Positions 1 through 7,249 are shown, counted from the first letter of the stretch. The stretch: DNA of 64,000 nucleotides from VGLO01 sp964599285 (GCA_964599285.1 CAZREI010000001.1:1-64000); one strand, 5' to 3'. Translations and numbers: made by a program. Notes: a model not told the origin generated them from the letters alone.

Positions 1-212
1 GACGCCAAATCAGCATGGCCCTTGATGTCCTGGGCCGCACACGTGGTACAATGGCCGGTACAATGGGTCTGAAAGCGCAAGCTGGAGGATAATCCCACCA
101 AAGCCGGTCTCAGTTCGGATTGAGGGCTGAAACTCGCCCTCATGAAGCTGGAATTGCTAGTAATCGCCAATCAGCTACGTGGCGATGAATACGTTCCTGA
201 GTCTTGTACTCA
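1..212 (+). rRNA. rrs: 16S rRNA, exon 1 (5' truncated by window edge)
   Basis: Matches the conserved 3' third of bacterial 16S rRNA, roughly E. coli positions 1190-1398. It contains the helix 41-43 region (gcacacgtggtacaatgg), the block ggaattgctagtaatcgcc and the universal stretch ending cttgtac at 203-209. The expected continuation into acaccgcccgtc is broken here; that sequence resumes at 994. If the exon runs to 212, the last bases read GTACTCA where GTACACA is usual, so either A1396 is replaced by T or the splice site lies a few bases earlier. Confidence 0.95.
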
Positions 213-575
213 AAATTTAAAGGCGCTCGGCAGTATATATATCTAAAAAGTTAAAATCTTTTCTTCTCATGCGTTAGACTCCATGAGAGCGTAGCAGAAC
301 GGTAGCACTAAATCCGCGAGGACTAGTGTGAAGGACCGGAACGCAAACTACAGCCATTCACAACAAAAGGTGTATCGACTTACGCAGAATCAGCGGTGGG
401 TCGTAAGGAAGATACATAAGGTAACCTTGAATGGATGCAGGGAAAAGAAATATGTATGACCCGAGGAGATCTCGTAACTTAAAAAAGTTATAACATATTA
501 CGAGAAGTCAGCTGCGTCATAGTAGTTTTGGCGCTAGGCCAAAATGAAGGACAAAACCAAAAAATGTAAATACTT

Positions 576-619
576 CGTTGCTCCTGGAAAAACTTTTAAA
601 AGTTTTTCCAGGAGCAACG
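576..619. repeat. 44-base perfect palindrome inside the 16S intron
   Basis: A perfect inverted repeat starting CGTTGCTCCTGG and ending CCAGGAGCAACG. It lies where domain IV of the intron should begin, 25 bases before the ATG of the intronic ORF. It could be a domain IV stem or a later palindromic insertion like others in this window. Confidence 0.8.
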
Positions 620-644
620 AAAAAATCAACCAAAGGAGGGTCTC

Positions 645-878
645 ATGAACCTTCGAGAGGCGATTGTGTCGATTCGAGCCGCTCTATCAGCCTGTGATCA
701 GAAATTGATAGAAGCACTGGACGAACAGGGTCGTCGAATAAGAGAGGTAAAATCGGTAGCCGAAGGCATTATCGCAATGGATAACTACACCATGGCCGTC
801 GCAAGAGCCGGCTCCGATTTTCGGGAAGATGTCCGGAAAATTCTCAAAGAACTTCCGGCTTACGATCCCGTAGGTTGA
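645..878 (+). CDS. Small helical ORF inside the 16S intron, weakly chorismate-mutase-like
   Basis: A 77-residue ORF with a strong ribosome-binding site (AAAGGAGGG, 4-5 bases before ATG). It sits immediately before the domain V hairpin, in the position where group II introns carry their RT/maturase. The protein is predicted to be almost all helical. Residues 2-40 (LREAIVSI, then LIEALDEQ, then RRIREVK) follow the heptad pattern of the first AroQ-type chorismate mutase helix. However, the conserved catalytic Arg is replaced by Gln and the second half does not match, so enzyme function is unlikely on this evidence. It has no RT, LAGLIDADG, HNH or GIY-YIG motif. It may be cargo or a chance acquisition in the intron loop. 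Confidence 0.55.
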   Translation: MNLREAIVSIRAALSACDQKLIEALDEQGRRIREVKSVAEGIIAMDNYTMAVARAGSDFREDVRKILKELPAYDPVG

Positions 879-993
879 TTTCACGAATGTCGCGCCGACC
901 ACAACGGTTGACGCGACACATTTTATTGGACTCGCGTAGTGCGAGAAATTCGCACGCTACGTGGGAACTCGAAGTAAACTTAACTATCGAAGT

Positions 994-1079
994 CCGCCCG
1001 TCAAGCCAAGCAAGCTGGGGATAGCCGAAGTTCCATGCAAATGGGCCTAAGCTAGATTCAGTAAGAAGGGCTAAGTCGT
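994..1079 (+). rRNA. rrs: 16S rRNA, exon 2
   Basis: Begins ccgcccgtcaagcc, which corresponds to E. coli C1399 onward, and runs through the shortened helix 44 to ggctaagtcgt, matching A1492-U1498. It is flanked by the group II-like intron on the left and the group I intron on the right. Confidence 0.9.
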
Positions 1080-1405
1080 CAGTGCAATCTGCATGTTGCG
1101 ACTCTCTACAGTAATGTAGATGACAAAATTTGACTATTTGCTGGAACAACCGAGTATCCTAAAGTACTCCTACGCGTAGGTGGGTAGGAGTGAAAATTTT
1201 TAGGTGCGGTCAATCAGCAGGGAAGGCTTGAATGTAAATTTAAGAACCCTCAGAGACTACACGTCAAACTCCTGCCAAAACAGGATGAAGATATAGTCCA
1301 TGCCTTATAGCGATATAGGGGTAAAGTCGTATTCGTAAATTCGCAATTTTGTAGATTAGCATAAGATTTGTTGATTTGCATTATCCTGCGAGCGAAGCGA
1401 ACATG
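1080..1405 (+). mobile_element. Group I intron in 16S rRNA after U1498
   Basis: A 326-base insertion lies exactly between aagtcgt and aacaagg. Removing it restores the universal AAGTCGTAACAAGG. The internal guide GCGACT at about 1098-1103 pairs with the exon end AGTCGT and leaves the diagnostic U-G pair at the 5' splice site. The core strings cagagactacacg (about 1251-1263) and aagatatagtcc (about 1288-1299) match the P7-forming elements of group I introns. The last intron base is G1405, as required. There is no endonuclease ORF. Two dispersed repeats of this genome sit in its peripheral loops: a GTAGGAG palindrome near 1165-1190 and a 45-bp repeat at 1339-1383. Confidence 0.9.
1339..1383 (+). 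repeat. 45-bp dispersed repeat (family R2), copy inside the group I intron
   Basis: Starts attcgcaattttgtagatta and ends gatttgcatta. Near-identical copies lie at 17010-17054, 20956-21000 and 56032-56076. The unit contains a direct repeat of TTGTAGATT. This copy has one substitution (ttgttgatt). Confidence 0.85.
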
Positions 1406-1441
1406 AACAAGGCACGGGTAGCGGAAGCTGCTCGTGGATCA
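1406..1441 (+). rRNA. rrs: 16S rRNA, exon 3 and 3' end lacking anti-Shine-Dalgarno
   Basis: aacaaggcacgggtagcgg followed by aagctgctcgtggatca matches the terminal helix 45 region. Bacterial 16S normally continues GGATCACCTCCTT. Here GGATCA is followed by seven T and then aaaagagttgac, so the CCTCC core is absent. No CCTCC was found by eye in the next 340 bases, so a further short intron is not evident. Confidence 0.85.
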
Positions 1442-1785
1442 TTTTTTTAAAAGAGTTGACTTTGATTGAAATATAAAATTTGTATTTTAATCATCTGCGT
1501 TTTGCGCGGTTCGACAGAAAACCGGCTATTCGAAACAACTTTAAGAATTTCATTTTGAAATCGCGGAATTCCACAGAAATTTACGCGCCCGCCTCGCCTC
1601 GAGGGCAAGTCGAGGCCGGGGAATTACGCGGAAAAAAACTGCCCAGCCGCAAGTTTTGCTTGCCAAAATTTACGGCTGGGCAGTTGCGAGGATTTGTTTC
1701 GGGGAGTGCTTCCTAGGGGAAAGCACGCTATAAAAACGAGTCTTCAATACTGTCCAGTATTTCGTTATTTTTAGTTTTATCCGAA
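1442..1785. other. Intergenic stretch without a gene, rich in hairpins
   Basis: No coding signal is convincing here. An inverted repeat AACTGCCCAGCCG...CGGCTGGGCAGTT spans 1637-1685. Around 1553-1632 lie words such as gcggaattcc and gaattacgcgg that recur as inserts inside the murL-murD gene. The expected 23S rRNA gene does not follow, so the rRNA operon may be split in this organism. Confidence 0.6.
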
Positions 1786-1857
1786 GCCGCAAAAGCTCAA
1801 TGGTTGAGCGTCGGCTTGGTAAGCCGAAGGCTGAAGGTTCGAATCCTTCTTGCGGCT
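1786..1857 (+). tRNA. tRNA-Thr (GGT)
   Basis: Full cloverleaf: acceptor GCCGCAA pairs with TTGCGGC, the D-arm is GCTC/GAGC, and the anticodon arm TCGGC-TTGGTAA-GCCGA gives anticodon GGT. The T-arm is GAAGG-TTCGAAT-CCTTC. The discriminator base is T and CCA is not encoded. Confidence 0.9.
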
Positions 1858-1859
1858 TT

Positions 1860-1965
1860 TGCTGGACGACTGGAGAGGAAGCATTATTCAACAGACCTAC
1901 CCTGCCTGTGTACGGTAGGGCATTGCGCTGGGGTTGGGTTATGCGCCAGTTGTCCAGCATCTTAT
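1860..1965 (+). repeat. Inter-tRNA hairpin, TTTGCTGG...CCAGCATCTT type
   Basis: Starts directly after tRNA-Thr. Outer arms GCTGGACGACTGG and CCAGTTGTCCAGC pair, with inner hairpins including CCTACC...GGTAGG. The same end words (TTTGCTGG and CCAGCATCTT) flank the spacer at 2134-2216, which has a different interior. Confidence 0.7.
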
Positions 1966-1967
1966 AT

Positions 1968-2031
1968 CGGACGGCCGACAAGTGGTGGCCGCTCATTTCT
2001 AAGGTCACTTCCGCCTTGTTGGTCGTCCGGT
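1968..2031 (+). repeat. Second inter-tRNA hairpin
   Basis: Arms CGGACGGCCGACAAG and CTTGTTGGTCGTCCG enclose ggtggccgc...cacttccgcc, forming a nearly continuous stem. It lies between tRNA-Thr and the next tRNA-like gene; a U-rich tract follows. Confidence 0.7.
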
Positions 2032-2060
2032 ATTTCTTTGTTTTGTTCTTTTTATAAAAT

Positions 2061-2132
2061 GGGGACGTAGCACAATTGGGGGTGCATCTGGGGTTTCCCA
2101 GAAGGTTGCAGGTTCAAGTCCTGCCGTCTCCG
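2061..2132 (+). tRNA. tRNA-like gene with 6-base anticodon loop, identity unassigned
   Basis: Acceptor GGGGACG/CGTCTCC, D-arm GCAC/GTGC, a 5-base variable loop and T-arm GCAGG-TTCAAGT-CCTGC are all regular, with discriminator G. The anticodon arm is only 16 bases: TCTGG, loop GGTTTC, CCAGA. A normal arm has 17 bases, and the usual U33 is not placed correctly. The body resembles tRNA-Pro or tRNA-Trp, but no anticodon can be read safely. It is either a real deviant tRNA, a pseudogene or an indel in the assembly. Confidence 0.6.
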
Positions 2133-2133
2133 T

Positions 2134-2216
2134 TTGCTGGTGGCATGGGTAAGGTAGTTGTTCATGCGGTGAGCGATTGCCTTGTGCTGGGATCCATTGC
2201 CACCAGCATCTTCTTG
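2134..2216 (+). repeat. Inter-tRNA hairpin, second TTTGCTGG...CCAGCATCTT copy
   Basis: Arms GCTGGTGGCATGG and CCATTGCCACCAGC pair. It begins two bases after the preceding tRNA-like gene, the same placement as the hairpin after tRNA-Thr, and shares its end words. Confidence 0.7.
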
Positions 2217-2232
2217 TTCCTTGTTCATGAAA

Positions 2233-2304
2233 TGGACTGTAGGTTAATTGGTTAAACCGCCGGATTTTATTCCGGAATTGTAGGTTCGAACCCTACCGGT
2301 CCAA
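2233..2304 (+). tRNA. tRNA-Gln-like gene missing one anticodon-loop base
   Basis: Acceptor TGGACTG/CGGTCCA, D-arm GGTT/AACC and T-arm GTAGG-TTCGAAC-CCTAC with discriminator A resemble tRNA-Gln. The anticodon arm is CCGGA-TTTTAT-TCCGG with a 6-base loop. Gln tRNAs carry TTTTGAT here, so the loop looks like Gln (TTG) with G36 deleted. This is the second consecutive tRNA with a 16-base anticodon arm. Confidence 0.6.
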
Positions 2305-2308
2305 TTTC

Positions 2309-2344
2309 AAAAGCCACTTTCTTTAAGATAGTGGCTTTTTTCTT
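2309..2344 (+). terminator. Terminator of the tRNA cluster
   Basis: Hairpin AAAAGCCACT...AGTGGCTTTTTT with a T-run, five bases after the tRNA-Gln-like gene. Confidence 0.85.
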
Positions 2345-2348
2345 TGCA

Positions 2349-2465
2349 GAGAAACGAATTAACACGAATCAGGCACCGCGGTGCCACGAATTTTCACGAA
2401 TATGTGAGTGTGGCATTCGTGATTCGTGTTCATTCGTTCGTCAATTCGTGTTGATTCGTGTTTTC
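2349..2465. repeat. Long gene-flanking palindrome built from ACGAAT/ATTCGT words
   Basis: The left part reads gaaacgaattaacacgaatc and the right part ends gtgttgattcgtgtt, with a central ggcaccgcggtgcc palindrome. One of about a dozen long imperfect inverted repeats in this window made of reiterated short words. It abuts the stop of the downstream minus-strand gene. Confidence 0.75.
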
Positions 2466-3924
2466 AGGAGATGAACTTTATAAAATGTGTGTAAAATCCA
2501 TTGAGGCTTGAGGTGCTTGCTATGGGAAAACCAAAACTTAGCGGAGCCAACACCAAAAAGACCGTTGCTACCAGCGCCAAAAATCCGGCGTAGACGTATT
2601 GCTCGCCATGTTTCCCCAATTTAGCTACAAGCGTCGGTGACAATACTTTTTCATACAGTAGCGAAAAAATTAAAATCCCAAACAGCAATGAAGGTAGGTA
2701 GTGGTATAAAAATGTCACTCGGCCGATGAAAATAAAGGGCAGAAGGTTGGCAAAGTATCCCAGCACTAATATCCAAAACATCGGTGGGAATTTTTTTCGG
2801 ATATTTTTAAGCACCAGTCCGTAAGCCAGCGAAAATATGACGCTCGCCAGCACCGCCCACCATATTAAAGGATTGCCAAAGAGGTAAATATTCGCCGTAG
2901 TGCCATTTTGATTTTGAGACCAGTACCAAACCGGGCGGCGGTCAAATGGCCACTGATACCACTTTGAGCCGTTGGGGTGGGAGGCTTTTAAGGTAGCTTG
3001 GTAGTAGTACATTTTTTGGTTCAGTTCCGTGAATTTTTGCCAGTCGGACATTGTTGATCCGGTTTGCGCTTGGGAGTTTCCCAAAAGCGTTTGCTGAAAC
3101 TCTGCGGACATGAAAGCGTCTCCCTGTCCGGATTTACCGAGCAGTGAAAAATGAATCCAGAAAATTCCGTAGTAGATTAAGCAAGGAAGTACCAGTAGCA
3201 CAGCCAATTTTGGCAGTACGGTTTTAGCGGCGCGAGGATTAAATGTTATTTTTCGATCGCCCGCAGTATCACTTATCGGCCAGGTGGCTAGCGCCCCGTC
3301 AATTAAAAATACCAGGCCGATGATTCCCAAAAAGGAGAGGCCGGTCCATTTGATGCTTGATGAAAACGTTGCCAGCGCTATGCTCGCGATAAAATACATC
3401 CACTGCGTTTTTGGTTTTGCGGCACGCCGATGTTTTAAAAAAAAGTATAAAGCAAGAAAGCCAAAGAGCATTAAAAAAGAATCCATCAAGATAAACTTTG
3501 ATTGGGTCAAAAGGGCGTTATCAAAGGTGGTTAAAAAGGCGCCCAAAAAAGCGGTTTTGCGGGCAGCGCCAAGTTCAAGCAACAAAAGATAGATGACTAG
3601 TGGCAATAAAGATCCGGCCAGCGCCGGTAAAAATCGAAGGGCGATATATTCGTTGGTGGAAAAGGCTTGCCCGATGTGCGCGGCGTTTTCTGGATTAGTA
3701 TTTGCCAATTTTGCCGCGCCAGCCAGCATCAGTTTTCCCAACGGAGGATGCAAATCAAAATAATATTGGTGAGTAAAGTAAGCGTTGGCGTAGGGACCAA
3801 AATAAACCTCGTCAAACACTGCTTGGCTGGGGTAGGCAAGGAACCAAAAATGCAACAGAAAACTTACCGCCAGCAGGGTTACTATCGGCCAGTGAGTTTT
3901 TAACAATTGGTTTATGGTTGGCAT
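2464..3924 (-). CDS. PMT-family (GT39-like) membrane mannosyltransferase
   Basis: A 486-residue polytopic membrane protein of the dolichyl-phosphate-mannose:protein mannosyltransferase type. The luminal DE pair typical of GT-C enzymes is at residues 38-39 (QAVFDEVYFG), followed by HPPLGK at 59-64. About ten further hydrophobic segments run to the C-terminus. It should transfer a sugar from a polyprenyl-phosphate donor to proteins or a glycan outside the membrane. It overlaps the upstream minus-strand gene by 13 bases, so the two are translationally coupled. The opposite-strand GT2 synthase at 5875 is a plausible source of the lipid-linked sugar. Confidence 0.85.
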   Translation of the reverse strand: MPTINQLLKTHWPIVTLLAVSFLLHFWFLAYPSQAVFDEVYFGPYANAYFTHQYYFDLHPPLGKLMLAGAAKLANTNPENAAHIGQAFSTNEYIALRFLPALAGSLLPLVIYLLLLELGAARKTAFLGAFLTTFDNALLTQSKFILMDSFLMLFGFLALYFFLKHRRAAKPKTQWMYFIASIALATFSSSIKWTGLSFLGIIGLVFLIDGALATWPISDTAGDRKITFNPRAAKTVLPKLAVLLVLPCLIYYGIFWIHFSLLGKSGQGDAFMSAEFQQTLLGNSQAQTGSTMSDWQKFTELNQKMYYYQATLKASHPNGSKWYQWPFDRRPVWYWSQNQNGTTANIYLFGNPLIWWAVLASVIFSLAYGLVLKNIRKKFPPMFWILVLGYFANLLPFIFIGRVTFLYHYLPSLLFGILIFSLLYEKVLSPTLVAKLGKHGEQYVYAGFLALVATVFLVLAPLSFGFPIASTSSLNGFYTHFIKFIS

Positions 3925-5840
3925 GGCGGCTTAATAATGGCGGTTTGGCCTTGGGAAAAAACAATGGTTTGAGCTGGAAAATTCTGCGGCAAGGTAGTTA
4001 CAATATAATCTATTTTTTCTTGGCAGGCTAATGTCAAGTTGCCTCGCATTATTTTTTGGGCAGCGTTTTTTAATTTTACATAATCTAAACCAAAACTCCA
4101 GAGCCAGCCTTCGTATCCCAGGTAAACCGGCCGGCCCGCTAAAAAGAGGGGAGTCGGGTCAACAGAACTGTCGGTCAAAAAGAGTGAATTGGGTTTGGTG
4201 TTTTTTGCAATCCACGCTGCCAGCGTCACGTTATCTTTGCTGGCATCAGCATAGCCGTATGATGTTACTTGCTGGGGCGGCAAGATGCGCGCCCCAATGT
4301 CCACCACGCCCGCGACGACGGCAAAAAAACAAATTACCACTACCAAGATCTTTCCCGTCCAGTTTTTTTGCCAAAGCAGCAACAGTAAAGGAATGACGCA
4401 AAATAAGATAGCCAACACCCACCAGTAAAACAAAATTTTATTATTATCAAACGGCCAAGCTTGAAATAAAAAAAGGTTGGGCACCAAAAATAAAAAAAGC
4501 GAACCGACAACAAATGGAACGTAAGATTGTTTTTTTATCAATGGCAAGATAACCATCGCGGCAAGCCACAGGATAAATATCACGCCGAAATTTTTTAACC
4601 AAAACCAAAAAATGTTGGGGTCGGTGCCAGCGGCAGTGGTGCACCAAAACCAGGAAGTTGAGTGGTCGCAGGCCATCCACCCAAGCCAAGGTCGGAAAAT
4701 GGGTGAGGTTCCAAGATGACTCCCAGATTTAAAATATACCAGTTGCGGTAGGGCAACAGCGGCCGTCAAAAACGCAAACCGCAGCCACGTTCCCCAGTTT
4801 TTACGGTAAAACCAAAACAGGGCAGCCATTAAAAAAAACAAGGCCAAAAAAGAGTGGATATGCGAAAACGGCAAAAGCCCGGCCAGTATTCCAAGTCGCC
4901 AAAAGTCCGGGCTGTGGCCGTACAAAAGAATGGCTAATAGTAACAAAGAAAATACGCAAAGCCCCACCGAAAAACTGCGCTGGTGCGAAAGAAAGGAAAT
5001 CGCGGGCACAATCCAAACAATGTTGTCGTTGGTTTCCTTACTGGCGACTTTGCCGCTGGTGCGATTGTCTAGGTGAGTGTAGTCGTGCGGTGGATTTTCA
5101 AAAAAAGTAATAAGGTTTGATCGATTATTTTGCAAATCTTTTGCCAAGGTTAAAAATCCAAGTCCGCTGCCGCAAATAATCAAGACAAGCGCCAGAACCG
5201 CAAACGGCTTTGACTTGCAAATCCGTAGCGCCGCCACAAAGAGCAGCAGCAAGCCCGTGGTGCCGTATATCAATAACGGAAACTGAAAAGCAGTTACGAT
5301 ATTATGGTCAAGCGTGTAAAAAATCGCGGAAATAAAATTGATTAAAAAAGAGTAGGTTAAATGCGTGTTGGCCAATATGGGATTGTCTATCAAAAATGGC
5401 TGGGCGGTGGCCATCCTTTCAATCATGCTTACGTGGAGCGCCGTGTCGCCCCAGCTAATAAAGGCGCTTTGCAAGTGTCCCTCGGGCGAGTAAGAGAGAA
5501 CGCTGGCGATGAGCATCCAGTAGCATAGTAAAATAATTGCCAAGGGTATGATCCAAAAAACATCTTTAGTTGAAAATGAAACAGTCGGTTTTTTAAGCCA
5601 AAGCCGGTGAAAATAGATGAGCGTCGCCAAACCGCCAACGCTAAATATGCTAATGCCAAGCAGCAGTGATTTAACCAGAAGCGCTAACAAAAGAATGCCG
5701 AATCCGCTTAATAAGCCGCCTATCACAATTGCGCTAAGGATTTTTTCCAGTGGTGTAAACCGATTTTCTTTATCAAAAAAATCAAGAGCAACCCGCCCCA
5801 GAAGCGTTTGGAAAATAAAAAATAACATACTGATGAGCAT
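3912..5840 (-). CDS. Large polytopic membrane protein, probable GT-C-like glycosyltransferase
   Basis: A 642-residue protein with roughly 13-15 hydrophobic segments and no clear soluble domain except a C-terminal part (about residues 530-642) containing TDSSVDPTPLFLAGRPVYLG. The architecture and neighbours (PMT on one side, dolichyl-phosphate sugar synthase-like GT2 on the other) suggest envelope glycosylation. It may belong to the uncharacterised DUF2298-like or related GT-C membrane families, but I recognise no decisive motif. The start ATG at 5840 is 34 bases from the divergent GT2 gene, leaving little room for separate promoters. Confidence 0.65.
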   Translation of the reverse strand: MLISMLFFIFQTLLGRVALDFFDKENRFTPLEKILSAIVIGGLLSGFGILLLALLVKSLLLGISIFSVGGLATLIYFHRLWLKKPTVSFSTKDVFWIIPLAIILLCYWMLIASVLSYSPEGHLQSAFISWGDTALHVSMIERMATAQPFLIDNPILANTHLTYSFLINFISAIFYTLDHNIVTAFQFPLLIYGTTGLLLLFVAALRICKSKPFAVLALVLIICGSGLGFLTLAKDLQNNRSNLITFFENPPHDYTHLDNRTSGKVASKETNDNIVWIVPAISFLSHQRSFSVGLCVFSLLLLAILLYGHSPDFWRLGILAGLLPFSHIHSFLALFFLMAALFWFYRKNWGTWLRFAFLTAAVALPQLVYFKSGSHLGTSPIFRPWLGWMACDHSTSWFWCTTAAGTDPNIFWFWLKNFGVIFILWLAAMVILPLIKKQSYVPFVVGSLFLFLVPNLFLFQAWPFDNNKILFYWWVLAILFCVIPLLLLLWQKNWTGKILVVVICFFAVVAGVVDIGARILPPQQVTSYGYADASKDNVTLAAWIAKNTKPNSLFLTDSSVDPTPLFLAGRPVYLGYEGWLWSFGLDYVKLKNAAQKIMRGNLTLACQEKIDYIVTTLPQNFPAQTIVFSQGQTAIIKPPCQP

Positions 5841-5874
5841 GGAAATAATCGTTTGTTTATTATAGAATTAACCT

Positions 5875-6597
5875 ATGTTTTTATCAATTATCATTCCCGC
5901 TTATAACGAAGAGCATCGCCTGGGCACCACGCTTTTTAAGCTGCATGACTATTTAAAAAACCAGTCGTACGATTACCAAATTATGGTGGTTGACGATGGA
6001 TCAACTGACAATACCGTGGGCCTGGTTACCGATGCCAAAAAATCCATCGCTAACTTGGAACTTTTGCAAAATGCCAAAAACCACGGCAAGGGCTTTGTGG
6101 TGCGCCAAGGGTTGTTGGCGGTAAAAGGGGATTGGCGTCTGTTTCTTGACGCGGACAATTCAACATCTATTGACCAGTTGCCAAATTTTTTGCCGATGAT
6201 GAAAAATTACGATGTTATCATCGCTTCCCGATCAGTAAAAGGAGCGGTGGTAAATCCTGGCCAACCTTTCGTAAGAAGGTTGCTGGGCAAAATTTCTAAA
6301 TTGGCAATTTATTTGGTAGTCGGGGTTTGGGGCATTGAAGATACCCAGTGCGGTTTTAAACTGTTTTCCAAAAAAGCGGTTGAAGCCATTGCGCCAAGAT
6401 GCACGGTTAATGGCTGGGTGTTTGACGCTGAAATGCTCAAAGTAGCCCAAATAAAAGGTTTTAACATCAAGGAAGTCCCGGTGGTTTGGAAAAATGACTT
6501 GCGAAGCACCGTCAAAATTTCGGACGCCAAAAAAACGTTCTTAGACTTGCTAAGAATCCGTTTAAATCTGCTCTTGGGCAAGTACACAGCTACTTGA
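5875..6597 (+). CDS. GT2 dolichyl/undecaprenyl-phosphate sugar transferase-like protein
   Basis: 240 residues of GT-A fold. SIIIPAYNEE (4-13) and VVDDGSTDN (38-46) form the nucleotide-binding part, DADNS at 92-96 is the DxD metal site, and TQCGFKLF near 160 is typical of the DPM1/Alg5-like branch. It likely makes a polyprenyl-phosphate sugar from a nucleotide sugar at the inner membrane face. There is no C-terminal membrane domain. The ATG follows a -10-like TATAGAAT by a few bases, with no Shine-Dalgarno, so the mRNA is probably leaderless. It is divergent from the membrane GT-C pair it probably serves. Confidence 0.85.
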   Translation: MFLSIIIPAYNEEHRLGTTLFKLHDYLKNQSYDYQIMVVDDGSTDNTVGLVTDAKKSIANLELLQNAKNHGKGFVVRQGLLAVKGDWRLFLDADNSTSIDQLPNFLPMMKNYDVIIASRSVKGAVVNPGQPFVRRLLGKISKLAIYLVVGVWGIEDTQCGFKLFSKKAVEAIAPRCTVNGWVFDAEMLKVAQIKGFNIKEVPVVWKNDLRSTVKISDAKKTFLDLLRIRLNLLLGKYTAT

Positions 6598-6627
6598 AAA
6601 TTTGAGAAAAAAACAGTATAGTTAACG

Positions 6628-6776
6628 AAATTCCAAATAACAAATCACAAACAATATCAAAGTTCTAATTCCGAAATTCAAAAGACGTTTTCTTATTCAA
6701 CAATTCCATGGAATTGTTGAATAAAGGACTTGGAATTTGTTTGTAATTTGTATATTGTAATTTGGAATTTTACAAA
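6628..6776. repeat. Gene-flanking palindrome of CAAATTAC/GTAATTTG words
   Basis: Left arm aaattccaaataacaaatca, right arm gtaatttgtatattgtaatt, with a perfect core ATTCAACAATTCCATGGAATTGTTGAAT at 6693-6722. It occupies the whole gap up to the greA start. Confidence 0.75.
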
Positions 6777-6778
6777 CG

Positions 6779-7234
6779 ATGTCTGCCCAATATTTCACGG
6801 CCGAAGGCCTACAAAAACTTAAAGACGAATTGCATGAATTAAAAACGGTCAAAATTCCCGAAAATATTAGGCTGATTAAATACGCGGCGGCGGAAGGCGA
6901 TTTAAAAGAAAATGCCGGCTATCACGATGCCCGAGAACGCAAACGCTTTTTACTGATGCGCATAGAGGAATTGGAAGCGGCCATTAATGACGCGGTCGTC
7001 TTTGAAAAAAAGGAGCAGGATGACGTACATATCGGCTGCCAAGTGACCATTGATATGGATGGCGCCACGCAAACCTATCACATTGTAGCGCCAGGCGAAG
7101 CGGATATTTTAAAAAATAAAATGTCGTATCAATCGCCGCTGGGTAGCCTACTGATGCACCGCAAAGTGGGAGAGGAATTTAATTATGAGATTCGAGAGAA
7201 GAAGATGAAGGTGAAGGTTTTAAAAATTAGTTAA
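6779..7234 (+). CDS. greA: Transcription elongation factor GreA
   Basis: 151 residues, close to the usual 158. The N-terminal coiled coil contains LRLIKYAAAEGDLKENAGYHDARERK, whose acidic tip (GDLKENAGYHDA region, residues 40-51) inserts into the RNA polymerase secondary channel. The C-terminal FKBP-like domain ends YQSPLGSLLMHRKVGEEF. It rescues backtracked RNA polymerase by stimulating transcript cleavage. A monocistronic unit between two palindromic repeats; no Shine-Dalgarno is visible. Confidence 0.95.
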   Translation: MSAQYFTAEGLQKLKDELHELKTVKIPENIRLIKYAAAEGDLKENAGYHDARERKRFLLMRIEELEAAINDAVVFEKKEQDDVHIGCQVTIDMDGATQTYHIVAPGEADILKNKMSYQSPLGSLLMHRKVGEEFNYEIREKKMKVKVLKIS

Positions 7235-7249
7235 TTTTTAAAACCTACA

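Larger units (their letters stand above)
213..993 (+). mobile_element. Probable group II intron in 16S rRNA, lacking a reverse transcriptase
   Basis: A 781-base insertion separates 16S positions near 1398 and 1399. The 3' end looks like group II domains V and VI. At 931-963 a 9-bp lower stem, a two-base CG bulge and an upper stem capped by GAAA resemble domain V. At 970-989 a small hairpin has a single bulged A at 986, seven bases before the exon at 994, as expected for a domain VI branch point. Upstream, ggagatctcgt (about 463-475), gaagtcagc and gtcatagtag (about 504-526) resemble blocks common just before RT ORFs in bacterial group II introns. No RT is encoded. The 5' boundary is uncertain because no GTGYG follows the exon directly. 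Confidence 0.7.

Noticed and set aside
844..1149. A 101-codon open frame on the minus strand across the 16S exon 2
   Set aside because: It overlaps conserved rRNA and intron structure and shows no protein-like conservation.
1800..2070. Two overlapping plus-strand frames over tRNA-Thr and its spacer
   Set aside because: They read through a clear tRNA and hairpins; the arms of the hairpins explain the lack of stops.
3284..4396. Plus-strand frames opposite the two membrane glycosyltransferase genes
   Set aside because: Antisense shadows of the minus-strand genes without start signals.
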